DNA of 64,000 bases from Syncephalastrum monosporum B8922 (GCA_000697355.1 JNEN01001200.1:62001-126000), one strand, 5' to 3'. Positions 1 through 17,424 are shown, counted from the stretch's first letter. The notes: generated by a model from the sequence alone, not told the origin. Numbers and translations: made by a program.

Positions 1-1
1 T

Positions 2-3000
2 CTTGTCACAGACACCAAAGTCTCACTGCAGGACACAGACGCGGACCACGCACGTTTCGAACCGCCCGCTTATCCCGCCGAAACCTCGTTAATCGCTACG
101 TCTTCGCGCTTTGGCTATGTTGTCGCCGCCACCCTCAAAGGTAGACTTCGAACCATTCACGGTCATGGCATAAACACACCCACAGAGACATACACGCTCA
201 CATTCACTCATGTTCTTAGGCTTCGTGTATACCTCGACCAAGACACTGCGCACGACTATCCTCGCTCTGCCCAAGACGACCACTGGCAAGCTGACTGAAG
301 CCATCCATGTGCCTGTTACCCAGGGCCCAGTCACGCAGATCCGTCTGTCCGCCCAAGATTCACATATCCTCTTGGCCGTGGGCGGCAATCATCTTTTGGT
401 GTACAAAGCCAAAGACATTGTAGACCAAGTATGTCCTTGCTCGTTTTCCATTCAGGCGACGCTTTCTTTTGGTTTTCTCATTGGCTCATGCTTCTGTTCA
501 TCCCCCTCCTTTAGAAAGAAAACGTGGTGCCCACCTATACATATACCTTGGACGACGCCATCCTCGATCTACGACCCAACCCCGAAGCATTACCCAACCT
601 GCTCGCTGTGCGACTCAAGAACAACCAGTGCCACATCTTTTCTTGGTTCGATGGAAAGACAGTCGCGACGATCCCAGGCGCAACCACCGCGCTCTGCTGG
701 TCTCCCAAAGGCAAGCAACTCGTCTGCGGCCGCCCTGACGGTCAACTCGAAGTATTTGACGCGCAGGCGGCGCGCAAGGACGTTATTGATCTTCCAGAGC
801 AGATGAAGGCTGGCTATGAGGATGAGGCTGTCAATCGATTCGGTACGTAACAAATACTCACACACATACACATGTGTACAAAATTATGCGCTGCATGAAC
901 GCACTGGCTGATTTTTCTTGTTTCTTTTTTTTTTCTTTGCAGTCCAAGGCGTCCTGTGGATTGAGAACAACCAATTCCTCGCCATCTACGCCCGCCCGCG
1001 TGTATCGGCTGACGACGAGCACATCCATACAGGCTACATCATCGACCGCAAATCCCAGGCCACACAGACGCTGCAGTACATTCTCCTCGACGAAATCGTC
1101 CCCGTCTTTGGTGCCGACGACCGCGGCGGTTACATGTACATGGAGATCATTCGCGACTTCAGCAAAGAGATGCCCCATGTGATCCTCATTGCCAACACCG
1201 CCGCCACCGAAGTGTCCGTTGTCGGCCAGGACGAGCAAGGCCAGTGGGCGGCGTGGATCCTCCCCGAAACCGGCATGCTCCCGCTCCCCCTCTCGACCGA
1301 GACCAACATGGATACCTACCCGATGGGTCTTGCCCTCGATCTGACCGCTGACGAGCCGCTGCCCCCACACGAATCGAGCGACAGCAATGAGCCTGTCAAG
1401 CCTATGCCCATTGTGTACTACATCAACGATGAGGGCGATATCGGCGCCTACCGCTGTTATAATGACGCGATCGCCCTCCGCGGCGAGGGCTTCGCCGGCA
1501 TGGTGTCCCCGCAGGATGTGCATACGGCGCCTGATCTGCCGCAGGCACCCGCCCCCACCACCACGCCCGTCACTCCTCGTGCCCCCGCCACGGGTGCTAC
1601 TACTGGTGCTGGCGCTGCTGGTGCTGCGGCCGCTACGGCGAACATGATGCAGACACCGGGCGCCGCCCCCGCCAGCGGCTTCGCCGCCTTGGGCCAGCAA
1701 AGCACCTCCTCGTTTGGCGACCTCCTCAGCGGTGCCTCCACGCAGCAGCAGCCATCGTCGTCGGTTCCTCTGCTGGGCGGCGGACCACGCAAACCCATCT
1801 CGTTTGGCGCGCTTGGCGCCGCCGGCAAGCCGCCCAACACCGGTATGGCGCCTGCGCTCGCGGCCAAGCCCACCACGGAGCCGCCCAAGTTTGGCAGCAC
1901 CAGCTTCGGCTTTGGCGGCTTTGGTCTGAACACGAAGGCGACGTCCGAGGTCAAGAAAGAAGAGGAAGCCAAACCTGCACCCACCGGCTTTGGCGCCCTG
2001 AAGCCCTCGGCCGAAGCCAAGTCCGTCTTTGGTGCTGCCACACCTGCCGCCACTACTCAGGAGACAAAGCCTGCCTTTGGCACCACGACCAGCTTTGGTG
2101 CTGCTGCCGCCGCTGCCGCTCCAACTGCCGCAAAAACCGAGGCCAAGCCTGTATTTGGCAGTACGACGGGCTTTGGGGCTCAGGCTTCGACACAGGCGCC
2201 GGCCTTTGGCGCCACCAGCTTTGGTAAGCCGGCTGAGACGAAGCCTACTTTTGGCGCCACCAGCTTTGGCAAGCCAGCTGAGACGAAGCCTACATTTGGT
2301 GCCACCAGCTTTGGTCAGCCAGCCGAGACGAAGCCTACTTTTGGCGCTACGAGCTTTGGCAAGCCAGCCGAGACGAAGCCCGCTTTGGGCGCTTTTGGTA
2401 CGGCGATCAAGGCCGAAGAAAATAAGGAGAACGAAGAAAAGAAGTCGGTCGCGGACACCACCAGCAAGCTGGGTGGTTTCGGCTTGAGAGCACCAGCAGA
2501 CGACACCAAGGCCCCGACCTCCAGCTTGGGTGGATTTGGCACCGCCAAGCCAGCCGAAAGCACACCTTCCTTTGAAGTCAAGAAGGAAACAGACACAAGC
2601 ACAGACACAGCCAACAAACTCGGCAGCTTCAGTTTCGGAGGAGCAGAGAAGAAAGAGGCGCCTAAAACCACCTTCTCTGGATTCGGATCGGCCGCGACCT
2701 CGACAGCGCCCACAACGACGACGACGACAGCAGCACCTAGCACTGGCTTCACCGGCTTTGGCGCGGCTGCCACGGCTCCCAAACCCGCCTCGGCAGGCTT
2801 CAGCTTTGGGTCGCCCGCGGCGGCTTCTAAACCGCCCACCACCGGTGGATTGGGCTCGGGCATACCGTCGCCTAAGCCCAGCTCGCCTGCAGCTCAACCA
2901 CAACAACCATCGCCACAGCAGCAGCAAACGCAGACGCTTCCCAAACCTTCCGCGGGCTTCGGATTCGGCTCTGCCACCGCGACCAGCCCCAGTGCTTCAG

Positions 3001-4343
3001 CCCCTGCCGCCAGCCCTAGCCTGAAAACACCGACGGCTTCATCGCCGTTGGCAAGCAAGCCCGTGGCCACACCGGCTCCAGAGACAGCCGCGTCTACAGA
3101 ACCGCGGTACTCTGCCTCCGGCACCGGCCTCACCCAGCCAACCGCCAGCGATGTAAGTATTTGAATAATCAAAGCGGAAATAACGAAAAAAAAAAAAAAA
3201 AAAGAGAGAGAGAGAGGACACTGAGCATACTGGTTCTAGGGTATGGCGCGCCAGTTTGAAGAGACGATCATTCGCGTGGATGACGAATTCGTAAAGGTAA
3301 GTTTTGTCGGAGGCTCTTGAGACTCCATGCCAGCATGGGAGAACCCCCCCCGGGGGTGGAAAGTACTGTACTGAATGGGTTTCTATTTCTTTAGATCCGT
3401 CAACAACAGCAAAAGGTGGCCGAGATGATCAAGCAGCAGGAGAAGAGCCAGGCCCAGCAAAAGGACATGTCCAGCTTGAGTCAACCCAAGACATGGCGCG
3501 TAGGCGACGCGGCCGATCTCGTGAAACTCACAGAGCAGATGCAGTTAGCAAGCCGAGGTGCTCAACCGCAAATTGAGCACTTTTCAAAGACGGTGGAGTA
3601 TCTGCGCGATGACCTGATGAAATGTAAGTTTTTTTTTTACTTGCTTGCTCGTCATTTGAAACTCGCAGTATCGCAAAGATTGAACGTGTCATTTTTTTTT
3701 TTTTTTTTTTTGGGAACAGTGAAGGAGAAAATGGACACCATGAAAGCACTTGCAGAAAAAGAAGGCGATCCGGAACTCAAGGCCCGACTGGCCAACCTGC
3801 CCCTCGATGAGGATACGCTCGAAAAGTGGCACCGCGCGGAGAGCAGCGTCATCGGCCAAGGCCAGATGCTGGAATCTCTAGAACACAAAGTTCAGACCAT
3901 GCGTCACGGCAACGTGCCCACCGGGGATAGGTAACCAAAAAAGAAAAGAAGTGGGGATCGTGTGGAAGTCATGTTCTCTCTTTTCTGACACTTTAAATTA
4001 TTTCATGATTATGATTAGCCCATCGACGTTCTCCGTCTATCGCACGCTGCGGTACATTGAGCAACACATGCAGATGGTCGAGGCGCGCCTGCAAACAATG
4101 GAAGAGGAGCTATCCAAGGTGCGGTTCCAGCAAGCACACGACCGCGTGGCGCGGTTAGCGCACACGTTTTCGGCCAACTTTAATCTGGATGACGAGGACG
4201 TACCGAAGCCAGAAAAGAAGAGCGCACCGCGCACAGTGGCGCACGATGCCGTGTTGCGCCAGGCAACTGAGTATTTGCGACAAGAAAACTTTAACACTGC
4301 GTTTGGTGCGGCCATGCGTCAGCAGCGTCGATCGAAATGTTAA
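2..4343 (+). CDS. NUP159: FG nucleoporin of the Nup159/Nup214 type (5' end outside window)
   Basis: The product is a cytoplasmic-face nuclear pore protein acting in mRNA export. Exons: 2-140, 220-428, 515-842, 943-3152, 3240-3296, 3395-3623, 3720-3930, 4019-4343; together 1235 codons plus stop, all phases closing. The first ~270 residues have the character of the N-terminal beta-propeller (for example SHILLAVGGNHLLVYK and ALCWSPKGKQLVCGRPDGQL). Residues encoded by about 1660-3150 are an Ala/Pro/Thr-rich domain packed with FG and SFG dipeptides, including four tandem 15-residue units. The last ~330 residues are charged and helical, fitting the coiled coil that anchors Nup159/Nup214 in the Nup82/Nup88 complex. 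Propeller, then FG, then coiled coil is the known family order. The start codon lies left of the window. Family assignment is confident; orthology to yeast Nup159 is inferred from architecture. Confidence 0.88.
2204..2383 (+). repeat. Four tandem 45-bp units encoding a 15-residue FG repeat
   Basis: Four consecutive in-frame copies encode units of the form FGATSFGKPAETKPT, with only K/Q and T/A changes. Synonymous differences between copies (gcc/gct, ggt/ggc) show they are not brand new. Such minisatellites usually vary in copy number between strains. Confidence 0.9.
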
Positions 4344-5268
4344 AACCAGTGAACTTAGTTTCCTTCTTTGTAACCCAATCCCGCGCCTCCCTCCTGCCCC
4401 CCCCCCTTTTTCTTGTGTGTATACTCTCTTTCTTTCCCTCTCATTCATATCAAGTTTTTCATATCTTTTTGGTTTCTATTGCTTTTGCTTGAGAGGAAAA
4501 AAGCCTCATCTGTGTGGTGTGTGAAGCTCGCGAACGCACCCAAACATCCAGTGTCATCAAATTTCATAGTGTGGATAAACGTCGGATGACGGGCGTTGCA
4601 ACTAATATGGGGAGGGGGCCCTGTTGATCTGGCTGCTTCTTTTTTTACCAGGTTCTTGATTTCTCTGTCTCTCTGTCTCTCTCTCTCTCTCTGTTTCGCC
4701 CTCTCGGACCAAAAAACCTTCTTTGTTTTTGAATTTTTGTTTGGAAGGACCACGTGTGTCATTCAGAAGAGGTCCATGTTACCAAGCAACACAGAGGTGC
4801 ATTGCAGGTCATGCTGCCAAGTAACTTTACGTCGCTGATGATAAGACACATATACTGTAGTATGCTGCGCATAGTACATAAAAAGTACAACATGTATGTA
4901 TGCACGTGCGTATCGCCGGCCAATGGGTTTTAAACTGTTTTTTTCCTTATCATTTAATGTACATATGTATGAAGAAGTCTGAGCTGAGCCATTGTTATGA
5001 AGCGAGCATGCCCGTTTCATTTCAGGCAGTATATGATGTTTAGTCAACCTGGGGGGTTATTCGGGGCAGAAACATAAAAGGGTAGACGGTCAAGAAAAAA
5101 AAATGAACTAGCGATATCATACATGTTCGGGGATGTTCAGAAAGGACAAATAAAAGGGCTGTTGCGTATACGGCAAGGAGGCACATATGTAAATGCGTAT
5201 ATTTCTGCAAACAGAGAATGAATAGGAAGTAAAGAGAGAGAGAGAGAGAGAGAATATAGAAAGGCATA
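4344..5268. other. Intergenic region between converging genes
   Basis: No gene seen. It holds the 3' ends of the nucleoporin and the Zn2Cys6 gene, a CT microsatellite at about 4665-4693 and an AG microsatellite at about 5231-5253. Short open frames here are low complexity. Confidence 0.7.
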
Positions 5269-6537
5269 TTAGGGTTGAGCAGAGGAAGTCGGGTAGAGCG
5301 GTGAGCGATACTCGGGCTGCTGCTGCTGTTGATGATGCTGCCCCGACATGGGTATCAATGGCGGTGAAGAAGTGGATGCCTGCGCATCTGAAGTAGTAGT
5401 CATCGTCGTCGTCGTTGGATTGTAATAGGAGGTATTGCTGGGAGCAGGTGATTGGGATTTAACAGTAGCAGTAGTATGCGTGGAGGAGGGTGATGGCCGG
5501 GTACTGCTGTTGGTACTGCTCGGCGACCCCGCAATGGGATAAATCGGGTAATGGCTGTGGGATCGGTGCTGCTGCTCCAGGGTGGCCGCAAACGTACGAC
5601 AGGATAATTGATCTAGAAAATCATAATAAACTCTCTCCGTCAGTAACGTAAAAAAAAACAGGGAGTTGGTTTAATATTAAAGTTATTGACTTACCCATCA
5701 TACTCGGGATTTCCTCCTTTTGAAGGCTCGGTCGTTTTTGTTGGTTATGTCGCTGCTGTTGCTGTTGATGTTGCTGTTGCTGCTGTTGCGGTTGATGTTG
5801 CTGGTGTGGGCGTAGGGTATCGGTGGTAGTAGATGCGGTGGAAGCTGTGGAAGGCGACCAGGGCGCGGATAAGATCAGCGACGGACAGCTTACTTGCTTG
5901 GAAAGGGGGTTATGACCTTCTATAAGAAAAAGCATGAGTTGCCATGACAGCCGCCATGCTTATTTTTTTTTTCTGTACCCATAGGAACAGGCGTCATTGC
6001 AGCGGCGGCTGCCACCGACGGCGCCGCCGCCGCCGCCGCCCCAGGGCGTGTCGTTGAAGTGGGCACATCACGCACACGCCCGAGTGTCACTGCCGATCGC
6101 TTGCGGCGCGTGGCTCGGTGCATGCATTCTATGCGATTCGAGGCGCAAAATGCACAGGGGTTGCCGCCATCACACTTTGTTTTCCGTCGTCTGCAGGTCT
6201 CGCAGGCCGAACCGGAACTCAGTCGTTGAGGCGTGTGTTGGGGTGAGGGCGTCGTCGACTGGGCTGTGGAGGTGCTCTTGGATCGAGGCAGCGCGTCGAC
6301 GCCAGCATTCATAAGCCGATAGGATCCGAGCCCTTGGTGACGTGGCGTTGCGGATGCAGATAGCGAGGAGGCAATGGTGGACGATGCAGGTGTGATATTA
6401 TTATTATTATGCTGATAATGACTGTTATTGTTGCTATTATCAGTGCATTGGGTGCAGTTAGGCGAGACACACATGTGGGTGCGAAATCCGCTTGTTTCGG
6501 TGCCGGATGTCGGTGGGGGTGGCCCGTTAAAAGTCAT
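5269..6537 (-). CDS. Zn2Cys6 binuclear-cluster transcription factor
   Basis: A 375-aa predicted nuclear regulator in three exons: 6537-5979, 5919-5695 and 5612-5269. The binuclear zinc cluster is complete: Cys at about residues 112, 115, 122, 128, 131 and 138 with spacing C-x2-C-x6-C-x5-C-x2-C-x6-C, followed by a basic stretch (RATRRKRS). An extra Cys-rich patch, CVSPNCTQC, sits near residues 23-31. The remainder is low complexity: Asn/Ser-rich N-terminus, a Gln/His-rich block in exon 2 and a Ser/Thr/Pro-rich tail with poly-Gln. No fungal-specific middle homology domain is visible, so it is short for the Gal4 class. The start is the first ATG of the long exon. Target genes cannot be inferred; no pathway genes lie next to it. 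The family call rests on the zinc cluster and is firm. Confidence 0.85.
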
Positions 6538-6819
6538 CGATGGGATGCGATGTAATTAAAAAAGGAAAGAAGAAAAGGGAAGAAGAAAAAGAAGAGGATG
6601 TCAAGCACAAGAAATGTGGCAGAAGGGTGCAGAAGAAGAGAAAGGAGTGTAAGGTGGATAAGAGCGTGTTTTGGTCTTTTTTGTGCGTGAGTATATAAGT
6701 AAATAATATACGCAGTCTGTATGCGCGCGTGTGTGGTTTTCCGGAATATCTTGTCTTTTGGCGGACAAAAAGCTACCCTGTTCTATATGGAAGATGCACC
6801 TTTTTTGCCCCACTTCAGG

Positions 6820-6827
6820 CTTTTATA
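6820..6827 (-). promoter_or_regulatory. Candidate TATA box for the Zn2Cys6 gene
   Basis: TATAAAAG reads on the minus strand about 285 bp before the ATG at 6537. The match is perfect, but the distance implies a long 5' leader. Confidence 0.4.
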
Positions 6828-9800
6828 GAGCGGGTATAGAGCGGGCCATGCCCTTTTTTGTCTATGTGTGTGCGTGTGTGTATATGTGGGGGGAGGGGTT
6901 GTTTATCTCTTTGCTTGGCGGAAAGAAGTCAGCCAAAAAAAAAAAAAAAGAAAAGAAAAAAAAAAGAAAAGAGGGCTCCAATGATAAGGAGTGCCTTCTT
7001 CACACACACACACAAAAAGTGGGGGGTGACAAGAAGGCAGTGTGCGCGTTAGGAATGGGTTATTTACGTTGTTTCCACTGCGTGTATTATGGCTCACATC
7101 ATCATGTACTCTTGATGCGGTGCGCGCACGCGATACGGGGCATTGTCACACCGTGTATCGACATCATGCCATGCACAAATGAACTGTTTCTGTTGTTGAC
7201 GGTCACTCCATAACTGTATTTAGCGCCGTTTCTTACCGTCTTCATACTTTATAATGTGTGCAGGCAGCATGTGCTTTCTGACCGCCCGCGCGTTTTTCTT
7301 TTTTTCATGTTGTTCCCTCTTTTTCTTTTCGAACCACCGTTCTGCTGCGTCAATGATGTCCTGTATATGTATACTACTAAAGTGATCAATAGCTTTCATG
7401 AAAGGATACGACACAATAAGATCAATAATAAGAGTAATGGAGGTGATTAGAAGTACAACATGTGCTTGATAATTGGGAAATCACACCACTCTTGCCCTTG
7501 CCCTTCTTGGATATGTACATACATGGAGTTTTATCGCTGTTCGCTCATGCGTCACATGCGGATGCGTAGTCCAGTACAAAAGCGACTCAGAAAAACCCGG
7601 AAACGGGATCTGGAGCCGACCAACAGAAAATATTAATAAAAACTTAAGACAGAGTCTGCATGGAGAAAACCAGAAAGAAGCAGGGCGTTACAGACCATGC
7701 AGCACCTAAAACTCTAGATAAAAGATGCTTATGAGCAGCTTAGCAGCGAGGTGGACCCTTTGGATTCTTACACATCACATATACATACAGACATACATAC
7801 ATGCATACATACAATTCTACGTTTGTTTTTTTATCCATATCCTGCTACGTAACTGTTGGATGCGCGTAATGTAACATTCTGCATGGAACACAGTACATCC
7901 TGTCTCTTTCATTGCGTAGATGTGCGGCCTTGCTTTTTGTTTTGCCACTCTTCCCCCTGCCCTCCTCCTTGGCTTTTCCCCTTGTCGATTAGCCCTTCAT
8001 TCATTGGAATTGGCTTGGGGAGTAACGGAAAACGCTAGAGATCGACTGATACCCCTTTTTGGAACTTGGGTGCTCCAACTTCCTCTATTTCAGCAATTTT
8101 TTTTTATTTTTTGATGCCTTAATAGCCTATGGTTAATTCTTAGTGTACTAAAAGTGTTTGTTGGTCTTACTCCCCTTTTCTGCCTTACAAAGGGGGAGGG
8201 GGAGGTATCCGAAAAAGAATACCTTTGAAAAGCAATCTCTTGAATGGCTCAGATCGATCATCCACCGTTGTATTTGGGAACTAGATTAAAAAAAGGCGCG
8301 TGCGATTGTGCATATCGTACAGGGAAAACGCCAGTGCCGGGCGCTGATCACCCAAAGAAAAAAAAAAAAGAGCGAGAGACGCGTTATAAACACAATGGGA
8401 TAAACATCGACGAAATTGCAACGCACTTGTACCAATTGAAATAAATCACAAGCTCCGATATGAGGACACGAAAAGAGAAAGCAGTGTGCCTGATGTCTCG
8501 GATGTCGATCCGCCAAGAAGGAAAGGAAGGGGCGATGTTGATAGAGACACGATCCCACAGGGTATCCAAATCAGGCGTGTCGTGTCAATAACGAACCTTG
8601 ATTTCCTTTCTTTTTACTGATTTGCTCTTCTATCTTCGTGTTGAATAAAGTGCAGATGCTCTATTTGCTCCCGGGTGACTAAATTGGAGTTAGTCTGCAA
8701 TGTGTCGATCCTTGAAGATACCTCATTTCAACGAGAGGCCCGTCTTCCATCATCCACAGTGTAGTTGGGCGCAAAAATTGCTCGCGTCCCAATGAAACCT
8801 CCCAGATCCAACAAACACCCCCCCGAACCGGGACACACACACCAAAAATAAATATCATCCCGTGTCCTGGTGATATTCGGCATTCATCGAGCATATTCAG
8901 GAATGAATTGGCACATTGGATTCGGGGTTGCCAGGATTTGGGGTTACTCTGTTTTTCGCCTTACTTTATTTCCGCCACCTCGCCGGCGTTGTTTACGTAG
9001 CACATGGTGGAGGGCATTTCGGACAGCTACCCGTAGTTTACCCCATCATGCCCGCTCCCCATACACAAAGCAATCGATCTTGATAGTATGTGTCACTCGG
9101 TCAAAAACCAACAGAGTGGCACGTCCATATGTATGAGATTTGAGGCCGATTTCTTCGACGTTTTTCTCTCATTTCATTTTGGCTTTTCGAGTCCCCCCCC
9201 CCCTCTTCCGCGTACAGGTGAGGCTGATAAAGTGACGACGGACATGGTACAAATAACTTGGGTCGATTGACAGTGGGTTTGAAGGGAAGACTCGTCACGC
9301 GACCTTCTTTTTTGCAAGTTGCTTGCTGTACGTGTTTGCCCTGCCCTAGGCAAGTAGACGGCGGGCTTCCTTTTTCCTTAATCTCAAACGCATTTCATGT
9401 GTCAGCAGTCTTAACCACTGTCCCCCTTCTTCCACTCACTCAACGCTTTCATTCTTAGCCATTTAGTGCTCTTTTTCTGCAAGAGTACATTCAGTATCTG
9501 GTAGACGAAGTCGTACTTAGTGTCTGTGTATGCATGTACACAGACTATAGACAACCATACATCCCTTCTCCGCTGTGGTTGTTTATATGACTTTCGCAAT
9601 CAGAGATATAAAATCACAGCCTGCATCGGTCTGAAGCGAAGGGACGGTCGCTGTTTACCTGTCAAGTACGAATAAGTTGCAAAGGGTCCTTCGCAAAGTC
9701 GAGTGACGAGAATGTGTAAGGACAAGCAAAAATAGAACAAGGTGAGGAATCGCATCAAGCAGAGTTACGTACGTAGTGGCAGCATGTAGTAGCGATTCAT

Positions 9801-10889
9801 GCCCTGTGATAATGATAATCCATGTATGTGCACAGGCAAACCGAGCCGCTGCCGGTGTGCGCCTAGCGACAAGTCAAAAAAAATTTTTTTTGGATGGTGT
9901 CAACACGTGGAAGCGCCTTTTTGCTGTGACACATCCAAGTGAAAGAGAAAAGCGAATGACGAGCCGATAATTTATCAGGGTCGATGGGCGCGATCCAGGA
10001 AACAAAAAGAAAAAATAAAGGTCGGTTGCTATACGATTTGTCTGTGGCTGCAGCGGGTTTATTGACTTGCATTGCAATTGCCACGCCACACATGCGCGCA
10101 TAGATGGTAAGTTGGACGCATGCATAATATGCATATTTTGAAGAAAAAGAGAGAGCGCAAAAAGCGCCTCAGCGGTGCTTATGTCTTTTTTGGCCGTGGT
10201 GGCACAGAGCACAAGCTTGAACCGTGCAGCAGAAGCAAGGGGGCCGCACTCTGTCGCTATGACCATTGACAAACACAAAAAAAAGTTAAGTTTGAATCCT
10301 GTACCCTCAGAATTACTCCTAGTGACAGATACATAAAGATCCACAAGAGCAGAAAGAAATACAAAAGGAAGAGCAAAAAGAACCACAAAATGCACCATTG
10401 GCCAGAGGCAAGAAAGAGTCGTGTCATGATTCAATCCCAGACGGGTGCTCGCAGTGCATGTGGCAATTGGCCCCCCCCCTCCTCGTCCTTCGCTCTTCTC
10501 TCTCGTTTTTCTTTTGCTCAGCCAGAAAAAGAAAAAACAACAGACCACGGCCAAGAAAGCAATTGTTGTTCATCACTTGCAAGAAGCGACCGCCTTTCAT
10601 TCCAAAAGGCAAAGGCTTATTTCAGCTCCAGTACCGGCCAGACGCGATCGCCTGTTTTTCTTCGTTTTTTCTTTGTTCGTTTCTATTTGACCGGTTTGGC
10701 ATAATATTCTTTCTTTGCGCAACCGTGTCTCGCCCTCCCTATTGCAAAAGCACGCCCGCTATTTGACTTCATGTCAAGCCCATTCCGCCTTTCCATCGCA
10801 CGGCAGCAGTAACAATACCCTCTTCTCTCTTTTTTCTCTCTTGTTTCTTTTGGTATACCCCCCTTTTTCTTATTCTGTCTTTTCATTTG

Positions 10890-11037
10890 GTAAGCAGCAA
10901 AACCATGGCAGCGAGTTAACACCATGGAGAACTCATGATGACCTGACAGACATAACCTACATCAACGCCTCATACTCCCAACAACTGGCAACAAAGAACC
11001 AAGCCCTTGTTTGATTATTTTTCTAACCCATAATCAG
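10890..11037 (+). other. Possible 5' UTR intron of the DYRK gene
   Basis: A GTAAGC donor at 10890, a CTAAC branch-point-like element at 11024-11028 and a CAG acceptor ending at 11037 form a plausible 148-nt intron. It lies about 100 bp before the kinase ATG. No transcript evidence is available, so this is inference. Confidence 0.35.
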
Positions 11038-11139
11038 GTACGTTGTATCAGACAAAAAGAAAAGAGAGCATGTGCGTGTGTGTGTGTGTGCGTGGTGTGT
11101 GTGTTTGTGTGTTCTCATTCATCTCGAAAAGGAAATCGA

Positions 11140-15495
<4,356 letters not shown>

Positions 15496-15790
15496 TTTCT
15501 CTTCACCTAGTATTAGGCCAAAAAAAAAGAAAAAAAGCAAAAACAAAACAAAAATCTATCAGAAAAGAGAGAGAATTCACTCACGCATCCTACTATGCGC
15601 GCACTGAACCCTTCATTGACACACACACAACCATGCAACAGCAACCGACATTCTATATATACACATATATATATAAATATAACGCACGCACAACACACCA
15701 CATCACACCACACTTCCACTCGCCCTGCCCTCTCCCCACTTCCGCACAACACACACACACATTATATCATTTGTAATGCTTATATTTTTA

Positions 15791-17424
15791 TTATGACTTT
15801 TTGCCATACTTTTTGTCCATGATGTTCTTCACTTGTTGATACTCACGGTTGAGCTTTTGTTTCTCTGACATGCCGCGTTTCTGTTCTCGGTTGCGTTTGC
15901 GTCCGTCGCCGAGCTTGACACCGTACTGGGACGCACTCTTGGGCTGAATCTCGACCGAGTCCTTGTATTTCTGCCAGGCCTCTTCGTCATCAAAGTCCCA
16001 CCGCGTGAGCTGCGCCTTCTTGTTGCGGTGCGTGCCCTGGTCCACCATGGTATGCACCGGCTCGCCGTCGGCGTCCACGTCGCTGAGGCGGTTCCGCCGC
16101 ATTTCCTCAAACGAGGTCGGTAACGCGGACGCGCTCAGACCAAACATGTCAATATCGTTGGCGTCCGCATCCACCTCTTCGTGCCTTCGTTTCTTGGTCG
16201 CAGCCATACCCATCTCGACATCGCCCTCCGCGTCCTTCTCCTCTCCGTCGCCACCGTCGCCGCCCCTGCCCTGGCGGGCGCGCGTCAGAAGCTGCTGGAC
16301 CTCGGCATCCATGTTGACGTCCTCTTTTTCTTCCTCGTCCTCTGCGTCGGGGGCCAGGCCTGTAAAGTAGTTGGCGGCCGTCGACGGCGCAGGCGCGGCC
16401 GCCTCGGCGTTGGCCTTTTGCTCGAGCGCGGCTTCGTCGAGCGCGTAGTCGCGTCCCGCATCGGCAAAGATATCGCCCTCAAAGGTGACGATCGGGCCCG
16501 AGACAGGCACGGAGGCGGCCGGCTGTTGCGCCGCCGCTTTCTGCTTGGCTGGGAGTGGTGCGGCGTGCTTCTTCGCCAAGACGTCCGCGACCTTGGACAT
16601 GACCAGATCCGACTCGGTCTTGCGTTCCTCCGACCACGTCCGCTTCGCGTCGTGCGCACTCCGGATCACCGTGTTGGGCAGCGCGTACGCCTCGCGCACG
16701 TCCTCCGCGAGCGCAAACACAAACGCCATGCGGCCCGGGTAGAACAGCTCGTGGCTGGTCTTCTTGGGCGGGGCTGTCATCATGTCATAGATGTTCTTGG
16801 CCATGATCGAGTGTACCTCGACTTTCTTCTCCTGGGTCTGTGCCTCACCCGTGCGCATCTCGTCCAGCACCGCCTCGAGCTCGCGCTCGCCCTGTTCCTT
16901 CATCAGCGTCTCGTAGTTTTGCCGTATCCGTGCCAGCTTGTCCTTGTCCAGGCCGAGCGGCGGCGGCGCCGCGTCTTCTTCTTCTGCGTGCTCTTCTTTC
17001 TTGGGTGATCCCAGATTCAAGAGCGGCGCTGTGGCATCGTCGTGCGACTCGTCATTCTCCTGCCGCCGTCGTTCGGCCGCGCGATCGCGGTAGGGAGTGG
17101 GTGGTTCGACCGCGCGTGCTTCGGGTGAGCCTGCAGGCTTGCTGGGTTTATTGCTATACACAGGTGCGCATGAGCCCCATCGTTCACGGTGGGAAAGCCG
17201 ACCTACTTTTTCCGGCGCACTGAATGGGGTTGTGCAAAGACGCTTTTGGGCCGAGGCGCAGGTGTCTTGAATGTCGTCTCGTTTTCTTCTGTCGACGATG
17301 CAGGCGGTGCTCGTGGTGTTTGTAACAGTTTACGAAAGTCGTCTTGACTCAGACTATGCGTAAAAGAGTAAGCATCGTTGACTGCCGGACCCGATGGTCG
17401 TTTGCATTACCCGTCGTCAGCCAT
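15791..17424 (-). CDS. RED/IK-type spliceosomal protein
   Basis: A 507-aa nuclear protein homologous to RED (IK, plant SMU2), a spliceosomal B-complex factor that partners SMU1. Exons: 17424-17411 (14 nt), 17353-17207, 17153-15791. Family landmarks in order: SQDDFRKLLQTPRAPP at the N-terminus, TPYRDRAAERRRQ, then FYPGRMAFVF followed by ALPNTVIRSA, and the C-terminal RED motif MVDQGTHRNKKAQLTRWDFD with SQYGVKLGDGRK. It ends in a Lys-rich tail. The first exon encodes only MADDG, split in its last codon, before a 57-nt intron. Reading through that intron gives a stop after five codons, so splicing is obligatory in this model; another start further upstream is possible. The Arg/Glu-Asp repeats of animal RED are replaced by an Ala/Glu-rich linker. 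Confidence 0.85.

Larger units (their letters stand above)
6538..11139. other. Long gene-free interval (4.6 kb)
   Basis: No convincing coding exon on either strand. Longer open frames, such as the minus-strand one at 9874-10554, are hydrophobic, poly-Phe rich and lack family motifs. Contents: A/G homopolymer tracts at 6940-6975, a CATA tetranucleotide repeat near 7785-7830 and pyrimidine tracts near 10800-10870. It must include the promoters of both divergent flanking genes and could hold non-coding transcripts, which sequence alone cannot show. Confidence 0.5.

Noticed and set aside
858..2927. 689-codon antisense frame over the nucleoporin FG region
   Set aside because: Low-complexity mirror of GC-rich FG repeats; crosses a sense intron and shows no domain.
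9874..10554. 226-codon minus-strand frame in the long intergenic region
   Set aside because: Poly-Phe and Ser-rich, no motif, no splice or start context; probably chance in pyrimidine-rich DNA.
17354..17410. In-frame reading of RED intron 1 resembling the family N-terminus
   Set aside because: Similarity is short and reading through meets a TAA directly after codon 5; splicing gives a cleaner model.
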